A stretch of DNA of 64,000 nt from Myotis daubentonii (lineage: Eukaryota > Chordata > Mammalia > Chiroptera > Vespertilionidae), in assembly GCF_963259705.1 (NCBI RefSeq), contig NC_081842.1, forward strand, positions 39,521,796 to 39,585,795. The letters are read 5' to 3'. The stretch's first letter is position 1, and each line of letters begins with the position of its first letter. Of the stretch, positions 43,328 to 53,980 are shown piece after piece. The translations under genes were made by a program, and so were the position numbers. The notes beneath the pieces are model-generated. The model worked only from the letters and a program-made list of their open reading frames with translations, was not told the DNA's origin and did no database searches.

Positions 43328-43555
43328 CCCTAGCTAGCTTGGCTCAGTGGATAGAGCATCAGCCTGTGGACCGAAGGGTCCCAGGTTCGATTCTGGCCAA
43401 GGGCACATGCCTGGGTTGCGGGCTCGAGCCCCAGTAGGGGGCATGCAGGAGGCAGCCAATCAATGATTCTCTCTCATCATTGATGTTTCTATCTCTCTTT
43501 CTCCCTTCCTCTCTGAAATCAATAAATAAATATTAAAAAAATAATAAAATAAAAT
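43328..43555 (+). mobile_element. Ves SINE
   Basis: A box tggctcagtgg at 43340-43350 and B box ggttcgattct at 43384-43394; TC-rich tail and A-rich end. Duplication tttatttag at 43319-43327 and 43556-43564. Confidence 0.96.
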
Positions 43556-43567
43556 TTTATTTAGTTA

Positions 43568-43847
43568 CTAGAGGCCTGGTGCATGAATTCATGCATGGAT
43601 GGGGTTCCTCGGCCTGGCTGGCAATTGGGGCCATCTTGCCCATCACCCACTCCCGATTGGGGCCTATCGGGGCCACCAGGGGTGAGGGACCATGGGAGGT
43701 TGGCTCGCCATGGGAGGTTGGCTGTGGGAGTGCACTGACCACCAGGGGGAAGCTCCTGCATTGAGTGTCTGCCCCCTGGTGGTCAGTGCATGTCATAGTG
43801 ACCAGTTGACCAGTCGTAACAGTTGCTTAGGCTTTTATATATATAGA
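43568..43847 (-). mobile_element. HeliBat-type Helitron (antisense)
   Basis: On the plus strand it begins CTAGAGGCC after host A and ends at atatatagA, the reverse of TCTATATATATAAAAGCC. Terminal palindrome gtgcatgaattcatgc. It has the best facing CTCF-like pair of the window. Confidence 0.92.
43731..43790. promoter_or_regulatory. Perfect palindrome with facing CTCF-like motifs
   Basis: Arms tgcactgaccaccaggggg (43731-43749) and its exact complement (43772-43790), with a 22-base loop. The motifs are CCACCAGGGGGAAG at 43739-43752 (plus) and CCACCAGGGGGCAG at 43769-43782 (minus). Confidence 0.55.
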
Positions 43848-43851
43848 TTTA

Positions 43852-44190
43852 TTTTATTGTGCTAAAATATGCATGACAGCAAACATCATTTTAGCCATTG
43901 TTCAGTGTATAGTTAGTTCAGTAGCATTAGTTTATTCACATTGCTATGCCTCCATTACCACTGTCCATCTCTACCTACAGCTTTTTCATTTTCTCAAACT
44001 GAAACTCTGTACCCATTAAACACTAACACCCGTTCCCCTTCCTCCAGCCCTGGCAACCACCATTCTATTTTCTCTGTCTATAAATTTGACTACTCTAGAT
44101 GCTTCACACATATATGGAAGCCTATAGTATTTACTCCTTTTGATCTGGTTTATTTCACTAATTATAATGTTATGATATTTAATATTCAGT
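43852..44190 (-). mobile_element. Old L1 3' UTR (antisense)
   Basis: ttattttattgtgctaaaat, aaactgaaactctgtaccca, ccctggcaaccaccattcta and ctataaatttgactactcta are classic antisense L1M landmarks. Confidence 0.8.
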
Positions 44191-44194
44191 AATT

Positions 44195-44352
44195 CATGTA
44201 ATTCCAACAACAGCTCTATGAGGCTGGTAGTAATTCCCCCATTTTACAGATGAGCATAGAAGCCATTGGCTCACAAAGCACAGTTAATAAATTAGCCTGG
44301 ATTTGAATCCTGGTCTGGCTAGTGCTTAAGCCCACATCCCTCACCACCACAC
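44195..44352 (-). mobile_element. MIR SINE (antisense)
   Basis: ccccattttacagatgagca, aaattagcctggatttgaat and tagtgcttaagcccacatcc follow the antisense MIR order closely. Confidence 0.82.
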
Positions 44353-45180
44353 TAATTCATCTGGTGGGTAGGAGTGAGGAGTCAGAGTAGTTGCTAACAT
44401 TAAAAAAACAAAGTCCCCCAAACCCAAAACTTTTTTATATAGTTCACACTTACTGTAGGAATAGGACACGTATCTCTTTGACAGTAACAAGATTATTAAT
44501 CAGGTATTTCAAAAAGAAGATTGACAAGTGGAAGAGGATCTGGATCTGAGGCTCACTGCTTTTCACAACCACGAGGAAAAACTGTCGCCATAAATACATC
44601 TGCTACTCGATGGAATCCTCCAGCAAGCGGCTGACAGGTTAAAAAGAACTGTGGCAGCCTTTTCTGCGTTGCTGAAACAGAACAAGGGCCACTGTCTTCC
44701 TCTGAGAGCTTCTTCCTGGGATTGATACTTCTGTTTGACTGTTTTAAGATGCTTTGCATCTGGAGCCTGCGAAGGGCCACCTCCCATGTGGCACACATCT
44801 CTAGGCTGTCTGGGAGTGAGCTGTGTCTACAGCGGCCAGAGCAATGCTGGCACTCCCAGGAGGTATCCTGCGACCACTCTGTCCAGGTGTGTGGCCAGGC
44901 TCCCAGCTTTCCTCCTTTTTGACTCTTCTAGTCCTCACCTGCCTCATGCCACACCCACATTCTCCCTCTCTGCCCAGCCCCTGGAGATGAGTGGTTTCTT
45001 CCCTGGGACACACACATTGAAGACAATAGGCAGGGACCAGGCTCACCTCTCAGCTGAGTCTCCTAGATACCATACCCTGGTTTAGTCTGTTTGTAGTGAC
45101 AGGAGTTAGAACCAAAGGGCAAAGTTCTCAGGTTGACTTTTCTTTCTCTCTCCATTCTGTCCTTTATCGTAGATATAGTG
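44353..45180. other. Unassigned, GC-richer DNA
   Basis: Several open frames overlap on both strands (44553-44798 minus, 44735-45085 plus). No protein family is recognised, and no splice or start context is convincing. Confidence 0.4.
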
Positions 45181-45288
45181 GAAAGAGCATAACATTTTGG
45201 CACCAGGAGACCTAGGGTCTAATTCTGGCTCTGCTACTTATAATCTGTGTGTCCCTGAGCAATGCACCAATGCCCTCTGAACTTCAGG

Positions 45289-45509
45289 ATTTTTTTGAAA
45301 AATGTATTTTTATTGATTTCAGAGAGGAAGGGAGAGGGAGAGAGAGATAGAAACATCAATAATGAGAGAGAATCATTGATTGGCTTCCTCCTACATGCCC
45401 CACACTGGGGATGGGGCCTGCAACTCAGGTATGTGCCCCAACCTGGAATCAAGCCATGACCTCCTGATTCATAGGTCCATGCTCAACCACTGAGCCATGC
45501 CAGCAGGGC
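45289..45509 (-). mobile_element. Ves SINE (first of a pair)
   Basis: Antisense Ves ending ccactgagccatgccagc. Duplication aacttcagg at 45280-45288 and about 45511-45519. Confidence 0.93.
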
Positions 45510-45519
45510 AAACTTCAGG

Positions 45520-45744
45520 TTGTTTTTTTTTTAAAATAATATGTTTTTATTGATTTCAGAGTGAGGAAGGGAGAGGGAGAGAGGGATAGAAACATCAGTG
45601 ATGAGAGAGAATCATCGATCAGGTGCCTCCTGCACACCCCCTACTGGGGATTGAGCCCAAAACCCAGGCATGTACCCTGACAGGAAATCGAACCTCAACC
45701 TCCTGGTTCATAGGTCAATGCTACTGAGCCACACTGGCTGGGAT
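45520..45744 (-). mobile_element. Ves SINE (second of a pair)
   Basis: Antisense Ves ending actgagccacactggctggg. Its flanks (aacttcaggttg and gaactttagttt) suggest it used nearly the same target as its neighbour. Confidence 0.92.
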
Positions 45745-45819
45745 GAACTTTAGTTTTCTCATCTGTAAAATGGGAATAATAATAATACTGGCATTCAAAG
45801 TTGTGCAACAAAATAGATC

Positions 45820-46040
45820 CAGAAACAAGGAAGCATGGAACAGACTAATGAATCTCAAAGGGAAAGTGGTGGGAAGAGATTAACCAGAGAACTTATATGC
45901 ATATATGCATAACTCATGGACACAGACAATAGTGTGGTGAAGGCCTGGGGGGGGGGCAGGGAGATGTGGGGTAAAAGGGGTCAATGGAGGAAAAAGGAGG
46001 ACATCTGTAATACTTTCAACAATAAAGATAAATTAAAAAT
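45820..46040 (+). mobile_element. Young L1 3' UTR
   Basis: gagaacttatatgcatatat, acacagacaatagtgtggtg, a G-rich run, then ggacatctgtaatactttc and aacaataaag, followed by an A-rich end. This is the clearest copy of the bat L1 terminus in the window. Confidence 0.8.
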
Positions 46041-47289
46041 AAAATATACCAAAGCACTTGCTAAAGTAAAGCACTACACAAGAGTTGATTTTTTTAAAAC
46101 TTAAATATAGTTTTAGAACCATGCATAATTTTCTATTTATAGTGCATGAAGGTTGCCCTGGATTCAAAGCAGTATTTTTACATTAAGTGAGCTCCACCAT
46201 CAGGGTTTGCACTGCGAGAACACTCAACTGTGTGCCCCGTGGTCACCCTGGCAGTGCCAAAAAATCTCCCCTCTTTCAGCACAGAGATAGCCAAGCCAGA
46301 ACCGATTACCTTGCATAAGTGAGTCAAGTGCTGATTTGTTGCACAATGAATCACATCTACTTCTTCGTTTCCTAAAATGAAATCATCTAATGAATCTGAT
46401 GAACAACGATAAAAAACTGGCTTTTAATTCATTTATTCCAAGTATTTAAATATGTAACAATTAGCCTGCAGCGAATTATTGTGAGGACAGAAACGCATGT
46501 TCAATTAGTCAAATTCTTTGTTATTGTATTTAGATGTAGAAACTCAATACTTCTCCGGGAAGCTGGATGCAAATCTGAATTCTGTGAGCAATGCTTCTTC
46601 TACCACGTGGAGAATTACAAAAAGAAAGGCACGGGCGGTGCATGCAAAGCATGTGACATCCGTGGCCTGTGCTGTCATGATGTATGAGAAAGAGAAACAA
46701 GGCTTGCATTCTTAGCTGCCTAAGTCAGACAAAGGTCTCTTGAAGGGCTCGGTCACAATCCCCAACATAATGCTTAATTCTACCAATTTTACTCCATCTC
46801 CTTTTCCCTTTTTCCATCAACTCTTCAGATTCCCTGGGCAAAGCAGAAGGAAACAGGGCCCAACCAGCCTTCCTGATAAAATTAGGCAACTCAAATGTTT
46901 AGAATAAGAGATGCTTAATTTCAGTGGGGCCCTCAACAAGTTTCCAGAAGAATGTGTCCTCCCAAAGAAACTACAATGGCTGAGACGCCTGTGAACTTCT
47001 AACCACTCAAAGTACAGTAAGAACCATTTATAAATGCGCAGACTACTTTCCCACATAAAAGAAGATCATAATGCTGATGTATTTTCATCAGGAGTCATTT
47101 CAAGTTTGAATACAGCAGAAGTTGTAGAAATACGTGTCCTGGGAATTTTTGTTGGAAGAGCAACTATTAACTGCTGCCTTCAGATATGAACACACAGAGG
47201 GAAATTTATACTTCAACCCAGCCCTCTAAGAGAAAACTTAACAAGAATCAAAAAACTCTATGGTCCTGCTAGAAGGGCTCGGGCAGTCT
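46041..47289. other. Unassigned non-coding DNA
   Basis: A 68-codon frame at 46481-46687 is unusually Cys-rich in its second half, but nothing else supports coding. Confidence 0.4.
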
Positions 47290-47470
47290 GGGAACTTGAG
47301 TTCAAATCCAATGTCAGGCAGTTTCCATAACCTCTCAGTCTTAGGGTCATCATTTATGGAAATGGCAGTAAAACTGCCTATCTCACAGGCTGTTTTGAGG
47401 ATTAAATGAAAAGTCTGGAAAGGTGTAGCAAGGCCTGGCATGTACCGGGAGCTTAATAAATGCCAGTTCC
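47290..47470 (+). mobile_element. MIR SINE
   Basis: gagttcaaatccaatgtcag, agggtcatcatttatggaaa, ctcacaggctgttttgagga and gcctggcatgtaccgggagc are in MIR order. Confidence 0.82.
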
Positions 47471-47639
47471 TCTCAGTTTAAATTTATTTTTTTATGAAAC
47501 TATGCTACTTAAAGTGACCATATCACATGTTACTACTACACTGAGTTTATAAACAATCTTGTACATTTTGTAAGATTCCATTTTGTGTCCATTTTAAGGC
47601 ACTTTTAGCAGCTTTTCTATTATAGTTCAAGGACGGAAG

Positions 47640-47820
47640 ACAAACACTTATTGAGCACTTAAGACACAGCAGTGTACTGCCCCACACCAATCTGCAGGCC
47701 CCAGTTCTGTACGCGCAGGAACAGAAACTCACTGAGCTGAAGTGAAATGCAAGATCACAGTGCCAGTAAGTGGCAGAATCAGCTCTTAAACTCAGATCCA
47801 TTAAGCTCCCCTCTATGTCC
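47640..47820 (-). mobile_element. MIR SINE (antisense)
   Basis: cttattgagcacttaagac, aactcactgagctgaagtga, cacagtgccagtaagtggca and aactcagatccattaagctc fit antisense MIR. Confidence 0.75.
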
Positions 47821-48118
47821 TCTCAGTATGCTTATTTCTTGGTGTTTTCTTGTAATGCTGACCTCAGCATCACATTTGAAATGAGGAAGCTGTGCGGTGC
47901 TAGCACTCAGAACATTTCCCGTCTTACAGTCTGCTTTAGACACAGCTGAGTGAAGAATGTGAGACAATTTGCTGCTGGTCCCCTTGTGATCCAGTTGGAT
48001 GGAACCAAGTTAACTGAAGTCCCTGTGTTGCACTGCCAGTAACCAGGAAGGGCTGGTGGATGGAAGTTCTTAGGTTGCTCTTTCTTCTTATTGCTTTTGT
48101 TGTTAATCCTCACCCCAA

Positions 48119-48372
48119 AATATTTTTTTCCATTGATTTTTAGAGAGGGTGGAAGGGAGGGAGGAAGAGGGTGGAGAGGGGAGGGAGAGGCTGAGAGGGA
48201 GGGGGAAGAGAGAGAGAGATGTGAGACACATCAATTGGTTGCCTCCCATAAGCACCCTCACTGGGGCTGGATATCAAACCTGCAACCCATATACAAGCCC
48301 TTGATTAGGAATCAAACCTGAGACCCTTTGGTGCCTGGGCCAACACTCTAACCACTGAGCACACGGGTCAGG
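48119..48372 (-). mobile_element. Ves-type SINE, diverged
   Basis: Antisense: a ccattgatttttagagaggg tail with a long GA-rich part, then aatcaaacctgagacccttt and actctaaccactgagcac. An older Ves copy. Confidence 0.82.
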
Positions 48373-48509
48373 GGAGGGTGCTCTTTCTTGACAAGGTTTG
48401 GACAGTGTGCCATGGGCTAACGCTCGAGCACTAGGACACCAGAGCGGGGACAGACTTCCTGAGGATGACTCAGGATCTCAAGCTGGTATCCCCACAGCGG
48501 GAGGGGCCC

Positions 48510-48720
48510 AGTCATGAAGAGCACAGACTTTTAATTATAGGTGAAGTCCTCTTGCTGTCGCTTACTCTCTTGTGTCCTTGAACAACTTTCTCAATGTAAG
48601 TGTCAACCTCCTCATCTTTTAACCGGGGTTAATGGCAGTGACCGCTAAGATAGGGGTTAAAGAAATAACGTCTGTACACTTCTTAGCATGGTGCTAGCTG
48701 AGGAGGGTTCTGCATCTTGA
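48510..48720 (+). mobile_element. MIR SINE
   Basis: gaagagcacagacttttaat, cttgtgtccttgaacaactt, acctcctcatcttttaacc and cttagcatggtgctagctg are in order. Confidence 0.7.
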
Positions 48721-49289
48721 ATGCTTCCAGGGGTCAGCACAGTGCATGGCACACACCAGCGTGGATGTTTAACAGAATGCACCCTCCGTGCAGGGGCAGC
48801 CTTTCCTTAGGAGCCCTGCGGTGCTTGCTCAGCCCAGCGCCCTGTCCGGCACGCACTGTCTGCCTGCTGGGCAGCCCTGCTGGAAGGTCTATTAAACGTA
48901 TGGATCAGGACCCCCATCGTTTGTTTCCGCTCATCAGTCTGTGATTCCACTCAAAGTCACACAGTGTAGTCTCTGTTTCGTCTTCGTGGCTGCAGAGTGA
49001 AACTGTACGACTGTGGTATTTTCCAAAGTTGGAACAGAAGAAAAAAAGCTCAAAAGTTGGTGGCCCGCAAGCCGAATTCAGTGCATACCTAGATGTGTCT
49101 TGTTGGCCTGCAGTGTTGAAGAGTTTTGCATTTAAATATTCTAGTTGGGACATTCATTCTCTACTTTGCCACAGTCCTTACCCCTCCCTACTGCCTTCTA
49201 CCCAACTTTGCTCTTTTCTGTGGTCTCCTCTCTTCCCCCAACCTCTGATTTTGTGGCCCATGGTGAGCACAAAGAGCAAGTGTTTTGAA
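48721..49289. other. Mostly unassigned DNA
   Basis: 49040-49150 (aagttggtggcccgcaagcc) may be a hAT/MER fragment. Nothing else is recognised. Confidence 0.4.
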
Positions 49290-49480
49290 ATCTGATTGCT
49301 CTGAACTGGAACCCAGGCTCTTGCTGGTGTGTATAGAATACAGGGTGAGTGAGTGAGCCCCCGTGACTCAGTTTCCTCAGTGGTAGACGGTACTCCCACC
49401 TGCCTTCTAAGACTGTCACGAAGATTAAATAAAGTGGAGCGGCCAGCACAGTGCAGGCACAGGGCAGGGACTCAGGAAAG
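49290..49480 (+). mobile_element. MIR SINE
   Basis: ctgaactggaacccaggctc, ccccgtgactcagtttcctc, agactgtcacgaagattaaa and gcaggcacagggcagg are in MIR order. Confidence 0.7.
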
Positions 49481-50333
49481 GCAAACTGACTGCACGACAG
49501 CCCTGCCTCCTCACTGAGATTCCTGGTTTACAGGTCACATATGGAGTCTGAAGGGAAAAAAGTCAGAGATGAAGGGGTTAGGTGAGAAATTCTTCTGGAA
49601 TAGAAGTGATGACGAGAACAAGAAGAATGTAAGAAGAGATAAAACAGCCAATTTTCCAAGCACACACAGACGCTTGCTAACTCCGAGCAGCGTCAGTAAC
49701 AGGGTTTCAATGACTAATGAAAAGCCAGAAGCTCCCGGTGAGGTGAGCTAGAGCTGGGCCCAACTCCAGGGCAATGAAATCAGACACCCAGGGGCTGGGA
49801 CCACAGCACACACATTTTTGCGAAGTCCTCGAGTGTGCCGTGTGCAGCTATGACTGAGGACGCCCTACACAGCTCACAGCGGCGGTGCCAGAAAGGCCTT
49901 CGATGAGCGGAGGCAGCTTGTGTGGGTCGGGGCTCTCCTGAACACCAAGGGCCCACCTCTAACTGGTGTAAAATCGAGCTGGGGTATATATGGATTTGTG
50001 CATTGACAGGGAGAGAAGAATCAATGAGCAATATGTGACGTGAGCGATTAACGCTGTGGGCCAGTCAGTAGCAGTGGGCATTGAGCCGTTGCAGGCTGCA
50101 TGGGGTTTCACAGTATGTGAGACATAAACTCCCCCTTGGGTGACTGTCAAATGAATGGAGGCCCTCACAACCTAACGGGCAGGGCAGACACGGCAAATCC
50201 TGCCTGAGGCACCGAGAAAGTGCACCATCAGAGGAACCTGCGGTGGCTTTGCTCAGTTCCACAGAGTAGGTATAGTCATCTATTAGAAGCAGGATTGAAA
50301 TACCTAAGCATTAAAGAATGCTTTTAAAATGCT
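49481..50333. other. Unassigned non-coding DNA
   Basis: Short overlapping open frames (49569-49751, 49780-50031, 49959-50168) have no recognisable content. Confidence 0.45.
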
Positions 50334-50343
50334 TAAACTTAAA

Positions 50344-50648
50344 TTCTTTTTTAATCCTCCCCTGAGGATATTTTTTTCCATTGACTTCTAGAGAGAGTAG
50401 AAATTGAGGGAGGCCCTAACCGGTTTGGCTCAGTGGATAGAGCGTTGGCCTGTGGACTGAAAGGTCCCAGGTTCAATTGTGGTCAAGGGCATGTACCTTG
50501 GTTGCGGGCCCATCCCCAGTGGGAGGTGTGCACGAGGCAGCTGATCGATGTTTCTCTCTCATCGATGTTTCTTACTCTCTATCCCTCTCCCTTCCTCTCT
50601 GTAAAAAACCAATAAAATATAGTTAAAAAAAGAAAAAGAAATTGAGGG

Positions 50649-50697
<49 letters not shown>

Positions 50698-50785
50698 ACC
50701 TGCAACCGAGGTACATGCCCTTAACCAGGAATTAAACCCATGGCCTTTGGGAATGCTCGAATCACTGAGCCAAACTGGCCAGGGC
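50344..50785 (-). mobile_element. Ves SINE (outer, interrupted)
   Basis: Antisense Ves with a (GA)n tract at 50654-50694 and head atcactgagccaaactggcc. A perfect duplication, taaacttaaa, lies at 50334-50343 and 50786-50795. A sense Ves sits inside it. Confidence 0.9.
50412..50636 (+). mobile_element. Ves SINE (inner, nested)
   Basis: ggccctaaccggtttggctc head and a complete tail ending ccaataaaatatag. Duplication agaaattgaggga at 50399-50411 and 50637-50649. Younger than the outer copy. Confidence 0.96.
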
Positions 50786-50819
50786 TAAACTTAAAAGTAA
50801 TAATAATAATTATTATTAT

Positions 50820-51010
50820 AGTTGCCATTTATTGATCATCTACTATGCGTGGAGGACACATTATTTCTAATTATCACATCAACTGTGTAAGGCAGGTATG
50901 CCTACCCTCATTTTTCAGCCAAAGAAAGAGTTTTAGGGAGGTTAAGAATCTTGTCCATAATTACAGCTAGAAAGTGGCAGCATTAGGATTAAAACCCAGG
51001 CTTGTTTGAA
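50820..51010 (-). mobile_element. MIR SINE (antisense)
   Basis: atttattgatcatctactat, tttttcagccaaagaaagag, ggaggttaagaatcttgtcc and gattaaaacccaggcttg are in antisense order. Confidence 0.78.
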
Positions 51011-52100
51011 AGGTTTATTCTATTACAATAACTTGATTCTCCAAAATAAAGCAGAAACAACATAAAGAGAGTACTCATGTGAAGTAAAACAGCATTTTTA
51101 TCTTTCTGTAGTTTCCTTTCTTTTTCTTACAATAACCATATATTAAGTATCTTAATCAAGACGTTATTTTGAAAGGGGAAAAAATGAACAGCAAGAACAG
51201 GGATCACCAGATCTATTATTCAGAACACTGCTATTAACTGGATGCTTGGTCTTAATTAAAAACATTACTAATCCAGGAATAAATAAGAATGTGTTTGACT
51301 TCCCACAATTATACATAAATTTCATGGATTTAGATTCCAGAGCAAGGGACCTGGCAGTTCAGTCCACAATTTCCCATTACAGTCTTTGCATTGGAGGCAC
51401 AGACACCTCCTAAAGTTATAAATGATGACACCTCACAAAAGAAGTGGCAGACAGAACCCTGATGCAACCCTTATCTAGGAACTGTCTTCTTCCTGCAGGA
51501 CTCTAGCTTCTGTTTGGTCTTTATCTGAAGCATCAGCCCCAAACAGCCCAGCTTCCCTCTCCCCTGTCTGACTCTGGCCTCCGCGAGGTGAGAAATTACG
51601 AGGGAAAATTAGAATTTGGAAACGGGCACTGACAGAGTCCTCATCTCAGGAGAGAAGATGAATGAGGAGATAAATAGGAGCACAGCACGGGAGAAATACA
51701 ATTAGGTGTGTGGTGCTAAGGAGAGAATTAGAGCTCAGCTCAGCAAAATTTCCTCCCACAGGGACTCCCAATTCAATCCAGAGAAATTATAAATGATGCC
51801 ATCACGGCTAAGGCTGGGTAGGTGCAGGCTGTATTCCTCACTTCTCCCCACCCATCCCACCAGCTGCTGAGAAAACCAAGTACCAGGTACGTGAAAGGAA
51901 TGCCTGCTGGCCTCAGACATTTTCTCTGTGGAAGCACAGGGCTTGTTTATTAATCTGAAGTCGCTAAAGCTATTAATGAATGCTCACTGTTCAAAAGCAC
52001 CTTTAATGCAATTATATAAAGTGGCAACTAAGTTTTTCAGAGAATTTTTGCTAATGTTGATTTTAAACACATGCAACCAGTATGTCTACATTCATAGGAA
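51011..52100. other. Unassigned non-coding DNA
   Basis: No gene or repeat family recognised. Confidence 0.5.
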
Positions 52101-52112
52101 GAGACATTCATG

Positions 52113-52311
52113 TGTTTTTTAAAAAACAGATATCTTTTTATTGATTTCAGAGAGGAAGGAAGAGGGAGTGAGAGATGGAAACATCAATGATGAGAGAGAA
52201 TCATTGATCAGCTGCCTCCTGCACGCCCCCTACTGGGGATCGAGTCCGCAACCCAAACAGTGATCTGGTTTGTAGGTCAACACTCAATCACTGAGCCACA
52301 CAGGCCAGGCA
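52113..52311 (-). mobile_element. Ves SINE
   Basis: Antisense Ves ending actgagccacacaggccagg. Duplication agacattcatg / agaccttcatg at 52102-52112 and 52312-52322. Confidence 0.93.
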
Positions 52312-52457
52312 AGACCTTCATGGATTTAACTAAAGGCTACACCAATAGAAGCTGATCCTGGGACTAGCTTCCCCAGTTTTCGTTTCATTGTGTCTCTTCT
52401 GTTTAGATAAAACACTCAGCTCTATTTGTAGCTGATGTTTGGAACAGCATTATTTCT

Positions 52458-53480
52458 TTTTTTTTCTTCCCCACGTCAGGGAAGTTTTCTGATATTATTC
52501 CTTCGAATAGGTTTTCTAATCCTTGTTCATCTTTCTGTTGTTCTGGCACCCCTATTATTTGTATGTTGTTTCGTTTCATGTTGTCCCAAAGCTCCCTTAG
52601 GCTCTCCTCCTGTCTTTTAATTTTTTTCTCCAATTGCAGTACATTTTGGGTGTGTTTTGCTTCCTTGTCTTCTAATTCACTAATTCGGTCCTCCGCTTCT
52701 CCTAGTCTACTGTTGATACTTTCAATGGAGTTTTTCATTGCAGCTATATCACTCTTCAGTTCTTCTTGGGTCTTACTTAAGTTGTTGATTTTTTCATCTG
52801 TTTCTTCTAGCTTCTTCCATATGTTATTGATTTTTTCATCTGTTTCTTCTAGCTTCTTGCAGAAGTTGTTGATTTTTTCCTCCATCCGGTTTATGCACTC
52901 TAGGACCCTTATTCTGAATTCTTTTTCTGTCATGTTGCATGCCTCTGTATTACTTAGCTGCTTTTCTGGAGAGTCCTCCTTCTCTTTCCTTTGGGGGTTT
53001 CTTTGTCTACCAATGTTTGATCTCACTGACATATCTAGACGTTGAGTCGTTCAGTGGCTGCTCCCTGGGTGGCAGTGGCTCCTTGGGCTGTGGTTGCTCT
53101 TCGGGTGGTTGTGGTAGCAGCTGCTCCTCAGTTGGCAGCAGCTCCTCTGGTGGGTGCTGTTCACAGCTGTGGTGGCTCTTCTGGCTGGTGGGGGAAGGCT
53201 TCACGTACAGCTGCTGTTCCTCAGACAGAGGGTGTGGTGCTCAGGAGGCTGCTGCTGCTTGGATCTGCTGCATTGATTTAAAGGCACAAAATACAACACA
53301 ACAAGGCACCATGTACCAGGCACTTTCCAGGGGAGTTCTGCCCTTCCTGGCTGCAAACCGTCTCACCAGCTGAGTAATTTCGCCAATTCGGGGTGGGTGT
53401 TATTAGTTTCAGCTGCTCACTCCATTTGCTCCGGGACACAACCTGGGACGCGTCTGCCTATATCACCACCATCTTCCGTC
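52458..53480 (-). mobile_element. L1 copy with intact 5' end, 3'-truncated within ORF1
   Basis: Read on the minus strand it starts gacggaagatggtggtgata (an L1 5' end), has about 450 bp of 5' UTR, then ORF1, and stops in a short A-run at about 52458-52468. A perfect 18-bp duplication, tggaacagcattatttct, lies at 52440-52457 and 53481-53498. The copy is only 1023 bp, not 5'-truncated as usual but lacking the ORF1 C-terminus, all of ORF2 and the 3' UTR. Confidence 0.87.
52470..53032 (-). pseudogene. L1 ORF1 N-terminal fragment
   Basis: From ATG at 53032 the frame is open for about 187 residues of ORF1p before running into the A-tail and host DNA (stop at 52403). Residues about 35-150 form a long coiled coil with heptad repeats, including two near-identical KLEETDEKINN units, then a RQEESLREL and IIGVPE region at the start of the RNA-binding domain. 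The rest of that domain and the C-terminal domain are absent. The product, if made, would trimerise poorly and lack RNA binding; this is inference. Confidence 0.85.
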
Positions 53481-53499
53481 TGGAACAGCATTATTTCTA

Positions 53500-53900
53500 A
53501 TCTAATCAATTGTTTAGGTCTTTCTCATTATTTTTTACTTTTAGTCCATTTTGTAGTATTTTATTTTTAAAAATTCTTTTTGGGAGAATCAATGAATATC
53601 AAAATACAGAACTAAAAAGAACAAAAAAGTAGTTTAAAAGTCACTCATTATCCCAGCATCCAGAGACAATTACTGTTAATAGTTTAGAATGTTTCCTTAG
53701 AGTTTTTTTTTTTTTTTTTTTTTGCTAAGTACATTTTGACAAAGGTGGATTTTTCCACATTTTTGTCTTGCCTTTGTGTTTTGCTTCAAATGTTGTAAGC
53801 ACTTATTTTTCATGTCAGTATAACTCTGTCAGCATGATTTTAAAGTTAAATGTAATATTCTGTGATATGAGAAATGATTTCCTTCTTCAAAAATTCCCCT
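53500..53900 (-). mobile_element. Old L1-like fragment (antisense) with T-tract
   Basis: catccagagacaattactgt then agtttagaatgtttcctta resemble antisense L1M. A poly-T run lies at 53702-53723. Confidence 0.4.
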
Positions 53901-53980
53901 TTTTTAAAAAAATGGAGAAACCAGCCAATTGCTATTTTTTAAATGCAGAGCCCATGAAGTCTCTACTTTTACATAACACA

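Larger units (their letters stand above)
45181..45805 (+). mobile_element. MIR SINE split by two Ves SINEs
   Basis: The MIR head and core run from gaaagagcataacattttgg to ctctgaacttcagg (about 45288). The 3' half, ttttctcatctgtaaaatgg, follows after both SINEs (45750-45800). Confidence 0.85.

Noticed and set aside
44553..45085. Opposed frames in a GC-richer block
   Set aside because: Open on both strands with no recognisable protein; more likely a by-product of composition.
46481..46687. 68-codon Cys-rich frame
   Set aside because: Nine cysteines in the second half look striking, but there is no recognisable zinc-binding spacing, upstream exon or splice context, and one such frame is expected by chance in 64 kb.
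53007..53204. 65-codon Pro/Glu/Gln-rich frame upstream of L1 ORF1
   Set aside because: Lies in the L1 5' UTR, out of frame with ORF1, and is built from short repeats of the GC-rich UTR.
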